64,000 bases of DNA from Clostridia bacterium (lineage in GTDB: Bacteria > Bacillota > Clostridia > Christensenellales > Aristaeellaceae), in NCBI GenBank assembly GCA_017527065.1, contig JAFXQO010000047.1, forward strand, positions 28,467 to 92,466, given 5' to 3'. Below are positions 1 through 10,500 of this stretch, one piece after another (positions within the stretch are counted from its first letter, which is position 1; each line of letters starts with the position of its first letter). A program made the position numbers and the translations under genes. The notes under the pieces were generated by a model. The model did no database searches, was not told where the DNA came from, and saw nothing but the letters and a program-made list of their open reading frames with translations.

Positions 1-386
1 GGGCCAGCGGGCTGGTGATCAGCGCGCTGCCGCAGCTGGCCGAGGGCTTTTCCGGCACGCCCCGCCAGGTGGGCGAGCGGGAGGGGCTCGACCTGAGCTA
101 CTTCCTGATGCTGCTGCGCAAGCTGGATTTCCCCCGCGAGGCCTTTGAGCGCGACATGCGCGGCTTCTCCATGGGCCAGCAGAAGAAGGTGCTCGTGGCG
201 GCCAGCATGGCGCGGCCCGCCCACCTGTACCTCTGGGACGAGCCCCTCAACTACATCGACCTGCCCTCCCGCGAGCAGATCGAGAACATGCTGGCCGGAA
301 CGGCGGCCACGCTGCTGTTCGTGGAGCATGACCGCCGCTTTGAGGAGCGCATCGCCACGCGCCGGATCGAGCTGAAAAGGACTTAG
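1..386 (+). CDS. ABC-F ribosomal protection protein, 3' fragment
   Basis: Only the C-terminal 128 or so residues are inside the window; the reading frame is open to the left edge (first full codon at 3). It shows the second nucleotide-binding domain of an ABC-F ATPase: the signature FSMGQQKKV, the Walker B LYLWDEPLNYID and the switch histidine in VEHD. The NYID after Walker B and the ending IATRRIELK are typical of the Lsa/Vga-like antibiotic-resistance branch, which binds the ribosomal E site and displaces lincosamides, streptogramins A or pleuromutilins. That function is family knowledge; no drug can be named from a fragment. The next gene starts 16 bases downstream, so the two are probably cotranscribed. 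Confidence 0.85.
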   Translation, partial: ASGLVISALPQLAEGFSGTPRQVGEREGLDLSYFLMLLRKLDFPREAFERDMRGFSMGQQKKVLVAASMARPAHLYLWDEPLNYIDLPSREQIENMLAGTAATLLFVEHDRRFEERIATRRIELKRT

Positions 387-402
387 GACGGAGGACGAAG
401 CC

Positions 403-1341
403 ATGGATTACAGCCGGAAAATCTCCGAGCGGCTGTGGAACCAGTCGGACAAGGGCGAGCTGGAAAGTCATCGGGAGGAAACCTACATCGACGACATCAT
501 CCAGAAAAACCACCTGGAGCGCAGGCTCCTTGAAAACCTGGCCGGCGTCGAAACCGTGTTCGACGGCGGGGCGGGATGCGGCCGGTTTTCGATCCTGCTG
601 GCGAAGCGGGGCTGCCGCGTGACGCATTTCGACATCTCCCAGCCCATGATCGACAAGGCGAAGGAACTGGCCGAGGCGGCGGGTGTGGCCGGACAAATCA
701 CCTTCGTCAAAGGCGCGCTGGAAGACCTGAGCGCCTACGCCGACTGCTCCTTCGACCTCGTCATTTCCTTCGACGCGCCCGTGTCCTATACCTGGCCGAA
801 TCAGGAGCGCGTCATCGAGGAGCTCACGCGCATCGCGAAGAAGAAGATCATGCTCAGCGTGACCAGCCGGCTGGGAAGCCTTCCCTACCTCGCCAATCCC
901 ATTCAGAAGAACCAATTCATCCTGGATGAAAACGCGCCCGATTCCTTCGTTCAATGGCTCGTCAAAAACCGGGAGAAAGCCGTCGGCGGATTCGCCTTCA
1001 ACCGGCGGAGCGCCGAAGAACTCCTCGAAGGCGGCCTGATGGGCGGCGAAGCGGCAATCGCCGAATACGAGCGCGGCGGCGCGCCCTGGTGCATCACATA
1101 CGCCTTCATGCCGGACGAACTGGAGGCGATCCTCGCGCGGTGCGGCGTGAAGAGCATAAAAATGGCGGGGCCCGGCGCGTTCGCGCGAACCGTTCCCCGC
1201 GAGATATTGGTGAAAATCATGAATGACCCGCGCCAGAGGGCGGATTTCCTGGCGTTCTGCTATGAATACGACTCGAATCCCTTCGTCTGCGGCATGGGAA
1301 AGGACAATCTTTTCGCGATGGGCGATATCATTCGGGGATAA
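403..1341 (+). CDS. class I SAM-dependent methyltransferase
   Basis: A 312-residue protein with a Rossmann methyltransferase core. Motif I is VFDGGAGCGRFS (residues 52-63), and the acidic residue at the end of strand 2 is D77 in HFDIS. The C-terminal half (from about residue 170) is longer than in minimal family members and probably forms a substrate cap. The start is ATG at 403 behind GGAGG at 393. It sits 16 bases after the ABC-F gene, which suggests a shared transcript and possibly a shared role in resistance or in tailoring a small molecule. The substrate cannot be deduced. No stop-associated terminator is visible downstream. Confidence 0.75.
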   Translation: MDYSRKISERLWNQSDKGELESHREETYIDDIIQKNHLERRLLENLAGVETVFDGGAGCGRFSILLAKRGCRVTHFDISQPMIDKAKELAEAAGVAGQITFVKGALEDLSAYADCSFDLVISFDAPVSYTWPNQERVIEELTRIAKKKIMLSVTSRLGSLPYLANPIQKNQFILDENAPDSFVQWLVKNREKAVGGFAFNRRSAEELLEGGLMGGEAAIAEYERGGAPWCITYAFMPDELEAILARCGVKSIKMAGPGAFARTVPREILVKIMNDPRQRADFLAFCYEYDSNPFVCGMGKDNLFAMGDIIRG

Positions 1342-1379
1342 ATGCCGGAGCAGGCTTCCAGGCGCCCGCGTCCTTTGCA

Positions 1380-1632
1380 TCACTCGATAACGCCCATATC
1401 CCGCATTTTCTTAAGCGCCGCGTCCGACAGGCTGTGGGCCAACCGGATGGTCTCAAACACATCCTCGCCCAGATGGCCGTTGGGCGTAATGCTGACGGAC
1501 AGGGCCAGCCCCGCCGCCCGCACCCGGCTCAGATGTTCCCACACGGTATGGAACACGCGGCGCAACCCGTGACCCGCTCGTAGGCCTCCTCGTTGGGGCC
1601 GTACAGCCTGGCCCATCTTAACATAAATACAG
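1380..1632 (-). pseudogene. radical SAM/SPASM-type protein remnant, frameshifted
   Basis: On the minus strand one frame reads YGPNEEAYERVTG (about 1606-1568) and continues in another frame as RRVFHTVWEHLSRV, AGLALSVSITPNGHLGED and VFETIRLAHSLS before a stop at 1380. Joined, this resembles the middle of radical SAM/SPASM proteins, where a SLYG..EE.YERVTG segment leads to an AGL.LS..VTPN.YLGE..FETIRLA segment. A one-base frameshift near 1570 breaks the frame. The N-terminal CxxxCxxC region and the SPASM region are absent, and there is no start or ribosome site. It is therefore decayed. The match is from memory of the family; a profile search would settle it. Confidence 0.5.
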
Positions 1633-1708
1633 CGATAAGGCACAATCCGCATGGCGGACGACGCCATCCAGGGCTGTGTAATAAGTGGGTAAAAACAAGG
1701 AATTTCCA

Positions 1709-1737
1709 TTGACAACGGAAAAAAAGTACGGTATAAG
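1709..1737 (+). promoter_or_regulatory. sigma-A promoter of the lysine-riboswitch operon
   Basis: TTGACA (1709-1714) and TATAAG (1732-1737) are separated by exactly 17 bases and lie just before the riboswitch. The run of A residues in the spacer marks it off from the GC-rich surroundings. Confidence 0.85.
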
Positions 1738-1748
1738 AAAAGAAGCAG

Positions 1749-1918
1749 CCGATAGAGGCGCGGCGCTCATGACGAGCGCGGGGGATGCCGTTCAGAAGGC
1801 AATGATCCCGCGGGAAAGGGTGCGCCGCCGAAATGCGGGCCGTTCTGGAGCGGCCTGCGTTGGGGGCCAGCAGAATATGCGGGTCACTGTCACATGGCGA
1901 CATGTGGAGCGCTATCGC
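1749..1918 (+). promoter_or_regulatory. lysine riboswitch (L box)
   Basis: The leader carries the conserved L-box blocks in order: GATAGAGGCGCG (1751-1762), GAAAGGG followed by CGCCGCCGAA, a TTGGGGGCC segment, the core TCACTGTCA (1883-1891) and the closing GGAGCGCTATC (1906-1916). P1 forms between CGATAG (1750-1755) and CTATCG (1912-1917). Lysine binding is expected to favour the terminator at 1956-1990 and shut off the transporter genes downstream. Confidence 0.93.
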
Positions 1919-1955
1919 ACAAGGCTGGCCTTTCCGCGATCTATCGCGGTGTCCG

Positions 1956-1990
1956 GGCGGTCGAGGCGATTCGCTTCGACCGCCTTTTTT
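1956..1990 (+). terminator. riboswitch-controlled intrinsic terminator
   Basis: GGCGGTCGA pairs with TCGACCGCC (1956-1964 with 1976-1984), with further pairing of GCGA/TCGC inside, followed by six T (1985-1990). It lies between the lysine riboswitch and the first transporter gene, so it is the expression platform's off-state hairpin. A separate palindrome CCGCGAT/ATCGCGG at about 1934-1949 may take part in the alternative fold. Confidence 0.88.
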
Positions 1991-2034
1991 CGGTGAGAGA
2001 AGTGAAACGGGATATCTGAAAGGAGCAAGCGACA

Positions 2035-2835
2035 ATGAAGAAGATTCTGGCACTGGTTCTGGCAATGACGATGGTTTTCAGCGCGGCGGCGCTGGCCGAA
2101 GGCACCCTGCGCGTGGGCATGGAATGCGACTACGCGCCGTTCAACTGGACGCAGACCGAAGAGAGCGAAACCGCCGTGGCCCTGCCGGACGGCACCTGGG
2201 CGGATGGCTACGACGTGCAGATCGCGATGAAGATCGCCGAGGGACTGGGCATGGAGCTTGAAGTGGTCAAGATTGCCTGGGAAGGCCTGCCGATGGCCGT
2301 GATGAGCGGCAAGATCGACGCCATCATCGCCGGCATGAGCGCCACCGAGGAGCGCAAGGTCACCCTCGACTTCACCGACAACTACTATGAGAGCGACCTG
2401 GTCATCGTGGTGCGCGCGGACGGCGCGTATACTGAGGCCGCGTCCCTTTCCGACTTCGCCGGCGCGCGGCTGACCGCCCAGCTGGGCACCTTCCACTACG
2501 ACGTGCTGCCCCAGGTCGAGGGCGCGCTGATCCAGACCGCCATGGAGAGCTTCCCGACGATGATCACCGCGCTGGAAGCCGGCGCGATCGACGGCTACGT
2601 GTCCGAGCGGCCCGGCGCGGTGAGCGCCGTAGCGTCCAATCCGGAGCTGACGTTCGTCGAGTTCGCCGAGGGCCAGGGCTTCACCGCCTCGCTTGACGAC
2701 ACCGCCGTGGCCGTGGCGCTCCAGAAGGGCAGCCCGCTGGTGGATAAGATCAACGAGATCCTGGCGACCATCACGCCCGAGCAGCGCGAAGAGCTGATGC
2801 AGTGGGCGGTCGACAACCAGCCTCTGGCTGAATAA
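2035..2835 (+). CDS. amino-acid ABC transporter substrate-binding protein (probable lysine)
   Basis: A 266-residue family-3 periplasmic-type binding protein. The N terminus is a signal peptide with cleavage expected after ALA (residue 21); there is no lipobox cysteine, which is unusual for a Gram-positive binding protein. The mature start GTLRVGMECDYAPFNW and the later GKIDAIIAGMSATEERK are standard for polar amino-acid binders. It is the first gene after the lysine riboswitch, which makes lysine the likely ligand (inference). AAGGAG lies about 10 bases before the ATG. The permease follows after 28 bases. Confidence 0.9.
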   Translation: MKKILALVLAMTMVFSAAALAEGTLRVGMECDYAPFNWTQTEESETAVALPDGTWADGYDVQIAMKIAEGLGMELEVVKIAWEGLPMAVMSGKIDAIIAGMSATEERKVTLDFTDNYYESDLVIVVRADGAYTEAASLSDFAGARLTAQLGTFHYDVLPQVEGALIQTAMESFPTMITALEAGAIDGYVSERPGAVSAVASNPELTFVEFAEGQGFTASLDDTAVAVALQKGSPLVDKINEILATITPEQREELMQWAVDNQPLAE

Positions 2836-2863
2836 CAGGCCGCGGGCTTGAGGGGGAAAGGGC

Positions 2864-3652
2864 ATGAGTTTTCCATCCACGTTCTTCGGATGGGTTGCGT
2901 TTCTGCTGGATAAGTACGGCATGGTGTTCCTGCGCGGCACGGGTACGACGCTGCTCATCGCGCTCACGGGCACGGTGTTCGGCTTTATCATCGGCCTTCT
3001 GGTCGCCATCGCCCGAACGATCGAACTGAGAGATCGCGCGCCGCGCTGGCGCAAGGGCCTTATGTCGTTCGTCAAGGGCCTGCTGGCCGCGTATATCGAG
3101 GTGTTCCGCGGCACGCCCATGATGGTTCAGGCCATGGTCATTTATTACGGCGGCATGCAGTACCTGCACATCGACATGCCCGTGATGGTGTCGGCCATAC
3201 TGATCGTGTCCATCAACACCGGCGCGTACATGGCGGAGATCATCCGCGGCGGCATCATCTCGGTGGACAAGGGCCAGGTGGAGGCCGCGAAATCCATCGG
3301 CATGACCCACTGGCAGACCATGTGCTCCATCGTGCTGCCCCAGGCGGTGCGCAACATCATGCCCTCCATCGGCAACGAGTTCGTCGTCAACATCAAGGAC
3401 TCCAGCGTGCTGAACGTGATTTCCGTGTCGGAGCTGTTCTTCATGTCCAAGTCCGCCGCGGGCACGTACTATCGCTATTTCGAGGTATTTTTCATCACCA
3501 GCCTGATCTACCTCGCGCTGACCTTCTCCATCACGCGCCTGCTGCGGTTCATCGAGAAGAAGATGGACGGGAACAGCTCGTACACCATCTGCGGTTCGCA
3601 GACGGACAGCCGCTCGGCCATATCCGTGCCGGTCGAGAAGAAGGAGGCGTGA
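2864..3652 (+). CDS. amino-acid ABC transporter permease (probable lysine)
   Basis: A 262-residue HisM/GlnP-type inner-membrane permease. Hydrophobic segments begin around residues 27-50, and the EAA loop that docks the ATPase is at about 140-163 ([13 protein letters not shown], then LPQA). The family forms a dimer in the membrane and passes the amino acid delivered by the binding protein. The C-terminal 30 residues are polar and probably cytoplasmic. It sits between the binding protein and the ATPase gene in one operon, under the lysine riboswitch. Confidence 0.92.
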   Translation: MSFPSTFFGWVAFLLDKYGMVFLRGTGTTLLIALTGTVFGFIIGLLVAIARTIELRDRAPRWRKGLMSFVKGLLAAYIEVFRGTPMMVQAMVIYYGGMQYLHIDMPVMVSAILIVSINTGAYMAEIIRGGIISVDKGQVEAAKSIGMTHWQTMCSIVLPQAVRNIMPSIGNEFVVNIKDSSVLNVISVSELFFMSKSAAGTYYRYFEVFFITSLIYLALTFSITRLLRFIEKKMDGNSSYTICGSQTDSRSAISVPVEKKEA

Positions 3653-3654
3653 GC

Positions 3655-4389
3655 ATGGCGATCATCGAAGTCAGCCACCTGGAAAAGCGCTTCGGCGACA
3701 ACACCGTGCTGAAGGACATCAACTTCAGCGTGAGCAAGGGCGAGGTCGTGAGCATCATCGGTTCGTCCGGCTCGGGCAAATCGACGCTGCTTCGCTGCAT
3801 CAACCTGCTCGAGACCCCCACCAGCGGCACGATCCGCTACCATGGCCGCGACATCCAGGACGGCGCTCTCCCTCAGGGCGAGTTCCATTCCAAGGTGGGC
3901 ATGGTGTTCCAGTCGTTCAACCTGTTCAACAACCTCACCGTGCTGGACAACTGCGTGGTGGGCCAGATGAAGGTCCTGAAGCGCTCCCGCCGGGAGAGCG
4001 AGGAGAACGCGCGCAAATATCTCGAGCGCGTGGGCATGCTCCCCTACCAGAACGCGCGCCCGGCCCAGATTTCCGGCGGCCAGAAGCAGCGCGCGGCCAT
4101 CGCGCGGGCGCTGGCCATGGATCCCGAGGCGCTGCTCTTCGACGAGCCCACCTCGGCGCTGGACCCGGAAATGGTGGGCGAGGTGCTGGGAACCATGAAG
4201 AGCCTGGCGCAGAGCGGCCTGACCATGCTCGTGGTGACCCACGAGATGGCCTTCGCGCGCGACGTATCCGACCGGGTGGTGTTCATGGACAGCGGCGTCA
4301 TCGTGGAGGACGCGCCGCCGAAGGAGCTTTTCGCCAATCCGAAACACCCCAGGACCCGCGAGTTTCTCTCGCGGTTCATGCAGGGATAA
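3655..4389 (+). CDS. amino-acid ABC transporter ATP-binding protein (probable lysine)
   Basis: A 244-residue GlnQ/HisP-type ATPase. Walker A is GSSGSGKST (residues 36-44), the signature is ISGGQKQR, Walker B is [12 protein letters not shown] and the switch histidine is in VTHEM. The chosen ATG at 3655 lies two bases after the permease stop, inside a GGAGGCGTGAGC context where AGGAGG provides the ribosome site; a longer upstream reading of the frame only overlaps the permease in a shadow frame. It powers the importer formed with the two genes before it. Confidence 0.93.
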   Translation: MAIIEVSHLEKRFGDNTVLKDINFSVSKGEVVSIIGSSGSGKSTLLRCINLLETPTSGTIRYHGRDIQDGALPQGEFHSKVGMVFQSFNLFNNLTVLDNCVVGQMKVLKRSRRESEENARKYLERVGMLPYQNARPAQISGGQKQRAAIARALAMDPEALLFDEPTSALDPEMVGEVLGTMKSLAQSGLTMLVVTHEMAFARDVSDRVVFMDSGVIVEDAPPKELFANPKHPRTREFLSRFMQG

Positions 4390-4404
4390 TACAAGACGCC
4401 ACAT

Positions 4405-4445
4405 CCCGCGGCCCGACGCAAGACAAGCGGCGGGCCGCGGGCTTT
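4405..4445 (+). terminator. terminator of the lysine transporter operon
   Basis: A perfect 11-base inverted repeat, CCCGCGGCCCG and CGGGCCGCGGG, closes a 15-base loop and is followed by CTTTTA. It ends the three-gene transporter unit before the large glucan synthase gene. Confidence 0.85.
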
Positions 4446-4524
4446 TACGTTTCAGCATAAAAGAAATGAAAGGGGGAAAAATACAGGCACAATCAAATCA
4501 CCGGTGAACAAGGAGCGTAAACGC

Positions 4525-7500
4525 ATGCGACCGACGACGTGGGAATATCAATCCTGGGACAGGCGCGAAGCGCCGCTGGACGACAGGGCCATGCAGCAGC
4601 ACGTGCGCGCGCTGGCCGTTTCGATGAACGCGCCGCGCCGCGCGCCGCTATGCGTCTGTCCGGAGGAGGCGTTCCGCACCGCCCTGGAGACGGCCCGCGC
4701 CTTGGCCGGGGAAACCGAAACGCTGGCCGCGCCGCTCCAATGGCTCTGCGAAAATGGACGCCCGGCCGAGGCGCTCTTCGCCGCCCTCGCCCCGCGCCGC
4801 AGGGAAGCGCGGCGGTTTTCCCTGCCCGCGCTGCCGGACGGCAAGCCCCGCGTCCAGGCGGCGCTGGAGGAAACCGTGAAGCACGGCGACGCCCCGCTGA
4901 CCGAAAAGCGCCTGACCGACTGCCTTTGCGCCTTCGACGAAGTGCGCGCGCTGGAAATGGCGGAGCTGTGGGCCGTGCCGGCGGCGCTGGCCTGCGCGCT
5001 GAAATGGGCCTTCGCGGCGGCGGCCAGGCGCGCGGCGGCGGCCCAGCGCGAGCGCATCGCGGCGGAAAAATGGGCGGCCTCCGGCGCGGTGATCGGGCCC
5101 GCGCGCCGCGGCGGGGCGTTTCTCGAGCATGCGCTTCAAAAGCTGCACGAGCGGGACGACGCCACCCGGCGGGCCGAACTCGAAAAATGGCTCGCCGACC
5201 ACGACTGCCCCGCCGAACAGGTCATCGCGACGGAGCATGAAAGACAGGCGCTCGAACGGCTGCAGCTGGATCACATGCTGGCGGCGCTGCGCCTGCTGAA
5301 CGGCCTCGACTGGAGCGCCTGCTTCGCGCGGGTCAGCCGCGTGGAGCGGACCCTCATGAAGGACCCGGCGGGCACCTATCCCCGCATGGAAAACGACTCG
5401 CGGGACCTGGCGCGCGGGCGCATCGCCGATCTGGCCGCCCGCTGCGACGTGGGCGAGGCCACCTTCGCCGCGGCCGCGCTGAGGGCCGCGGAAAGGAGCG
5501 AGGGCATCCGGCGCGAGGTATGCTGGTGGCTCATGACAGACGAGGGGACCCGGGCGCTGCTGGATGGCATGGGCGTGAAGGCGCGGGGCGTTCCCAAAAT
5601 ACACCCCGATCCCGGCGCGCGGGCTTACCGCGCGGGCGCGCTGCTGCTCGCCGCCGCCGTCATGGGACCCCTCGCCGCACGCCACGGCTGGTTGGCGCTG
5701 GCCGCGCTGCCGGCGGCGCTGTGCGCGGCGGAACAGGCGATGAACCGCGCGCTGGCCCGCGTGAAGCCCCGCCGCCTGCTCAAATTGGAACTCGATCCCC
5801 TGCCGGACGACTGCCGCACGGCGGTGGTCATGCCGGCGCTGCTGTCCTCGCCGGAGCAGGCGGCGGAGTTGGCCTTCCAGCTCGAAACGCTGGGCTGCCT
5901 CGAAAAGGACCCGGGCTTTACCTTCATCCTGCTGGGCGACCTGCCGGACGCGGATCAGGCCGTCATGCCGGAGGATGAAGCGATCCTTGCCGCCGCCCGG
6001 GAAGCAATCGACGGCGCGAACCGGCGCGCGGACCGGCCGGACAAATACATCCTGCTCACGCGAAAGCGCGAATACGCCCGGTGCATGCGCCGCTGCATCG
6101 CCCCCGAGCGCAAGCGCGGCGCGCTGAACGCCCTGGCCGCGCTTCTCACGGGCGGCGGAAATCCGTTCGACCAACCTGAAGCCGAAGCGCTGGCCGGGCG
6201 GGGCTTTGCCTTTTTCATTACGCTGGACGCCGGAACGAAGATGCTCCCCGGTACGTCGGCGCGGCTGGTTGGCGCGCTTGCGCATCCGCTGAACCGGGCG
6301 CGCTACGCCATGCTCGCGCCCCGCATGACGCTGCCCGCCGAGGCGGTGACGAACCGCTTCGTGCGCCTGCTGGGCGGCGAGGGCGGGCTGGACGCCTACC
6401 CGACGGCGGTGTCGGATATATGGCAGGACCTGGCGGGCGAAGGCAATTTCGGCGGCAAGGGCATCGTGGATATAGCGGCGTTCCGCCGCGCCATGGAGGA
6501 GGCGCGCCTGCCGGAGGGACAGATCCTGAGCCACGACCTGCTGGAAGGCCTGATCGCGAAGGCGGGCTTTATCGACGACGTGACGCTCTTCGAGGGGCAT
6601 CCGCGCCGCGCTCAGGCGTGGTTTGCCCGGCTGCACCGTTGGACGCGGGGCGACTGGCAGCTGGTCGGCTTCCTGTTCCGCGAAGGTTTCAGCGGGCTCG
6701 ACCGCTGGAAAATAGGCGGCAACCTCTTCCGTTCCCTCGCGCCGGCGAGCGCTTTTCTGAGCCTGGCGCTGGGCTTTTTCACGGGCCGCGGCCTGCTGAT
6801 CGCCGCAGGGCTCATCAGCGCCGCGCTGCCCCTGTTGCTGCGCCCGACGCTGAAAAAGGAAGATTGGGAACGGCTGCTCCTGCGCTTCTCGCTGCTGCCC
6901 CATGAGGCGTGGGTGACGGCCGACGCCGCCCTTCGCGCGCTGTTCCGCCTCCTCGTGACGAAGCGGCGCCTGCTGGAGTGGGTCACGGCGGACGACGCAG
7001 AGCGGCGCGGCGGCGCGCTCTCCCCCTGGCCGAGCCGCATGGGCGCGCTGATCCTGCTCGCCTCGATCCCCTTCCAGCCCACGCTCGTTCTCCCGGCGGC
7101 GCTGATCGCGGCCCTGTGGGCCAGCGCGCCGGCCCGCGTGAGAGAACTCGAAGCGCCGGAGGAAAAGGAGTCCTTCGACGAGGCGCAGCGCGCGCTGATG
7201 ACCGGCCTGGCGAAGAGGACATGGCGGTTCTTCGCCGAGAACACGCTGCAAAGCGGCCTCACGCCGGACAACGTGCAGCTCGACCCGCCCCGGGGCGCGG
7301 CCCTGCGCACCTCCCCCACCAACATCGGCCTGTACATGACCGGCTGCGCGGCCGCCTGCCTCCTGGGCCTGATCGACGCGGCGGAACGCGACGAGCGCCT
7401 GCGCCGCACGGCGGAAACGCTGGAACGGCTCGAAAAGTGGCGCGGACACCTGTACAACTGGTACGACATCGCCGCGGAGAGGCCGCTTTCGCCGCGCTAT

Positions 7501-10500
7501 GTGTCCTCCGTCGACTCGGGCAACCTGGCCGCGTCGCTGCTGCTCTCAGCGCGGGTGACGGACGACCGCGCCCTTGGCGCGCGCCTGGAGGCGCTGGCCC
7601 GGGGCATGGATTTCACGGCGCTCTACGACGCGCGGCGCAAGCTCTTTCACGTCGGTATGGACATGGAAAACGGCCGCCTGAGCGAATCGCACTACGACCT
7701 GCTGGCCTCTGAATCGCGCATCCTGAGCTTCACGGCGATGGCGCTGGGGCAGGTTCCCTGCGCGCATTACGCCCGGCTGGGCCGCGCCTGCGCCCGCGTG
7801 GACGGCGGGGCGGCGCTCATCTCATGGAGCGGAACGCTTTTTGAGTATCTTATGCCTTGCATCTTCCTGCCCTCATGGGAGGACACCCTCATCGGCCGGA
7901 GCAACCGGCGCGTCGTTTCGGCGCAGCAAGCGCGCGCCGGGGAGGGCTTTCCCTGGGGCGTGTCCGAATCGGGATACTATGCCTTCGATTTGCAGATGAA
8001 CTATCAATACCGCGCCTTCGGCCTGAGCGAGGCGGCGCTTCGTGGGGAAAGGCAGGAATCCGTCGTGTCGCCTTACGCCTCGGCGCTGGCGCTGTCCGTC
8101 GACGGGCAGGCGGCCCTTGTGAACCTTCAGCGCATGCTGGACATGGGCTGGGCGGACGAGCAGGGCTTTTTCGAGGCGGCCGATTTCGACCCCGCGCGCA
8201 TTCCGGACGGCGCGCCCTACCGCCTGGTCAAGAGCCATATGGCGCATCACCAGGGCATGATCCTGGCCGCCCTCTGCAACGCCCTCACAGGCGACGCCCT
8301 CGTGAAGCTGTTCTGCTCGCGAACCGAAGCGGCGGCGCTGACGCTGCTCCTGCAGGAACGCGGCGAGCCGAAGGCGACGTTTGCGCCCCGGCGTGAGAGA
8401 CGGGAAGCGCCCCGTCGCGCCCCGCAGCCCCAGGGCCGCGACGCGCGTTTGGCAGAATGCGACGCGCATCCCCTCTGCGGCGCGGGCATGCTGCTGGCCT
8501 GCGTCCCCCAGGGCGCGCTGTTTGCCCGCGGCAAGGACGGCATTCTCGTCAATCCCAGGCCGTGGCGCGCGGACGAGCCCTTCGACGGGCTCTCGGTTCA
8601 TGTGCGGGCGGACGGGGAGGACATGGCGCTGACCGGCTGCGAGGCGCAAGCGGGCTGGACGCGCGCGGTGCGCTTCGAGCCCGGCAGGGCGGTCTACAGC
8701 CTGGAGAGCGGCCGCGCCGAGCTGCGCTGCATCCTGTGCGTTTCGCCGGAAGACGGCGCGATACTTCAGCGCGTGACACTGGAAAACAAATCGGACAGGC
8801 CGATCGACATGGCCGTGACGAGCTGCTTCCGCGTGGCGCTGGCCCGGGAAGCCGATTACGAGGCGCATCCGGCGTTTCATGAGCTGTTTATCGAGAGCGA
8901 ATCGCCTGAGCCGGGCGCGCTGATCTTCCGGCGTCGGCCCCGGTCCCGGGGCGAACGATGGCCGGCGCTGATCCACATGCTGCAGGAGGCGCGGAACGCC
9001 GAGATCACCTGGGAAACCGACCTAAACGCGCTCATCCCGCGGGGCCGGCGTTTGAATGAAGGCGGCGCTCTGGCGGACAGGCTGGCCTGCGGGCTGGGGC
9101 ACGCGCTCCAGCCCTGCTCGGCGCTGCGCTGCGCCTTCCGCCTGAATCCGGGAGAAAAGCGGGAGGCCGGCTTTGCCATCGGCCTGGTCGACAGGGACGA
9201 ACGCGCCTTCATGACGCGCCGCGCCGCCCTGTCCGGCGACCGCCGCGCGGAGGAGCTCGCGGAAACGCAATCCCGGGAACTTACACGCTATCTGGCCCTC
9301 GAGCCGGCCGAGGCGAGCCTGATCGACCGCGCCGCCGCGCTGCTTCTGCTGCCGCTCCCCGGCCCGGAGCGCGAGACGGCCGTCCCGCCAGATCGCGATT
9401 TGCCCGCCCGGCTCCTGTGGCCGCTGGGCGTTTCCGGCGAACGCGCGATGATGACCGTGCGCTGCCGCGGCGTCGAGGGCATGCCGCTCATCCGCGCGGC
9501 GGCCCGGGCGCATGAATACTACAGAAGCCGCGGCATGCTCTGCGAGCTGCTTTTTATCAACGACAGCGCGGGCGGCTACGATCAGCCCCTGCGCGAGCGG
9601 CTCGCGTCGCTTTCGGGCGGCGAGGGCGTCCATGTCGTCGACGGCGAAACGCTGACAAAGGAGCAGCGCGCCCTGCTGCGGGCGGCGTCGGCCCTCTGGC
9701 TGGACAGCGCGGCGGGCGGCTTTCGCGCGCAGGTGAAGGCGATTCTGGCCTCGCGGCGAAGGGCGCGGCCCGCTCTTCCGCCCGTTAAGGCGGCGGCAAA
9801 CCGCCGGGACACGACGCTCGCGGGCTTCAACGGCTGGGGCGGCTTCTCCGGAGACCGCTATGTCATTGAGTACACGGACACGCCCGCCCCATGGTGCAAC
9901 ATTCTCTGCAACCGGAACTTCGGCAGCATGGTCTCGGAGCGGGGCGACAGCTTCACCTGGCTTGGCAACAGCCGCAGCGGGCGGCTCACGCCCTTCGACA
10001 ACGACCCGCACGGCGGCAGCCGGGGCGAGCGGCTTCGCGTTACCTGCGCGGGCGAGGCGCGCGACGTCGAAGGCGCGGCTTCCCGCGCGACGCACGCTCA
10101 GGGCGAGAGCGTCTATGAAGGAACGCTGGAATCACTGGCGTGGACCAGCCATGTGTTCGTCGACTGCGAGCTGCCGGTGAAATGCCATTGCCTGACGTTG
10201 AAAAACGAGGGCGGCGCGGCCCTGAATGTGCGGCTGGACGCGGAAATCGAATGGATCATGGGCGTGAGCCGGCGCGACGCGCGCTTTGCGCGCACCTGCG
10301 CCCGGGGCGGCCTTCTGTTCGCGCGCGGCCAGATCGGCGGCGCGGCGTTCATGGCGCTGACCGGCGCGGAGGCGCGGGCGCATGAAGGCGGCCTGACAGG
10401 ACAGATCGCGCTGGAAGCGGGCGAAAAAAGGACGGTCGGCCTGCTGCTCGGCTGCGGCGACACGCCCGAAGAAATCGAAGCCCTCGTATCGGGCTGGCAG

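Noticed and set aside
247-1383. Long minus-strand open frame opposite the ABC-F and methyltransferase genes
   Set aside because: It mirrors well-supported plus-strand genes, has no recognisable domain, and is explained by the high GC content that leaves antisense frames open.
1912-3120. 402-codon minus-strand frame across the riboswitch terminator and binding-protein gene
   Set aside because: It would run through a clear riboswitch terminator and a well-supported transporter gene, and has only shadow composition.
4648-7449. 933-codon minus-strand open frame inside the glucan synthase gene
   Set aside because: Composition is the low-complexity Arg/Gln/Gly/His pattern typical of antisense GC-rich coding; the plus strand carries clear GT84 motifs throughout.
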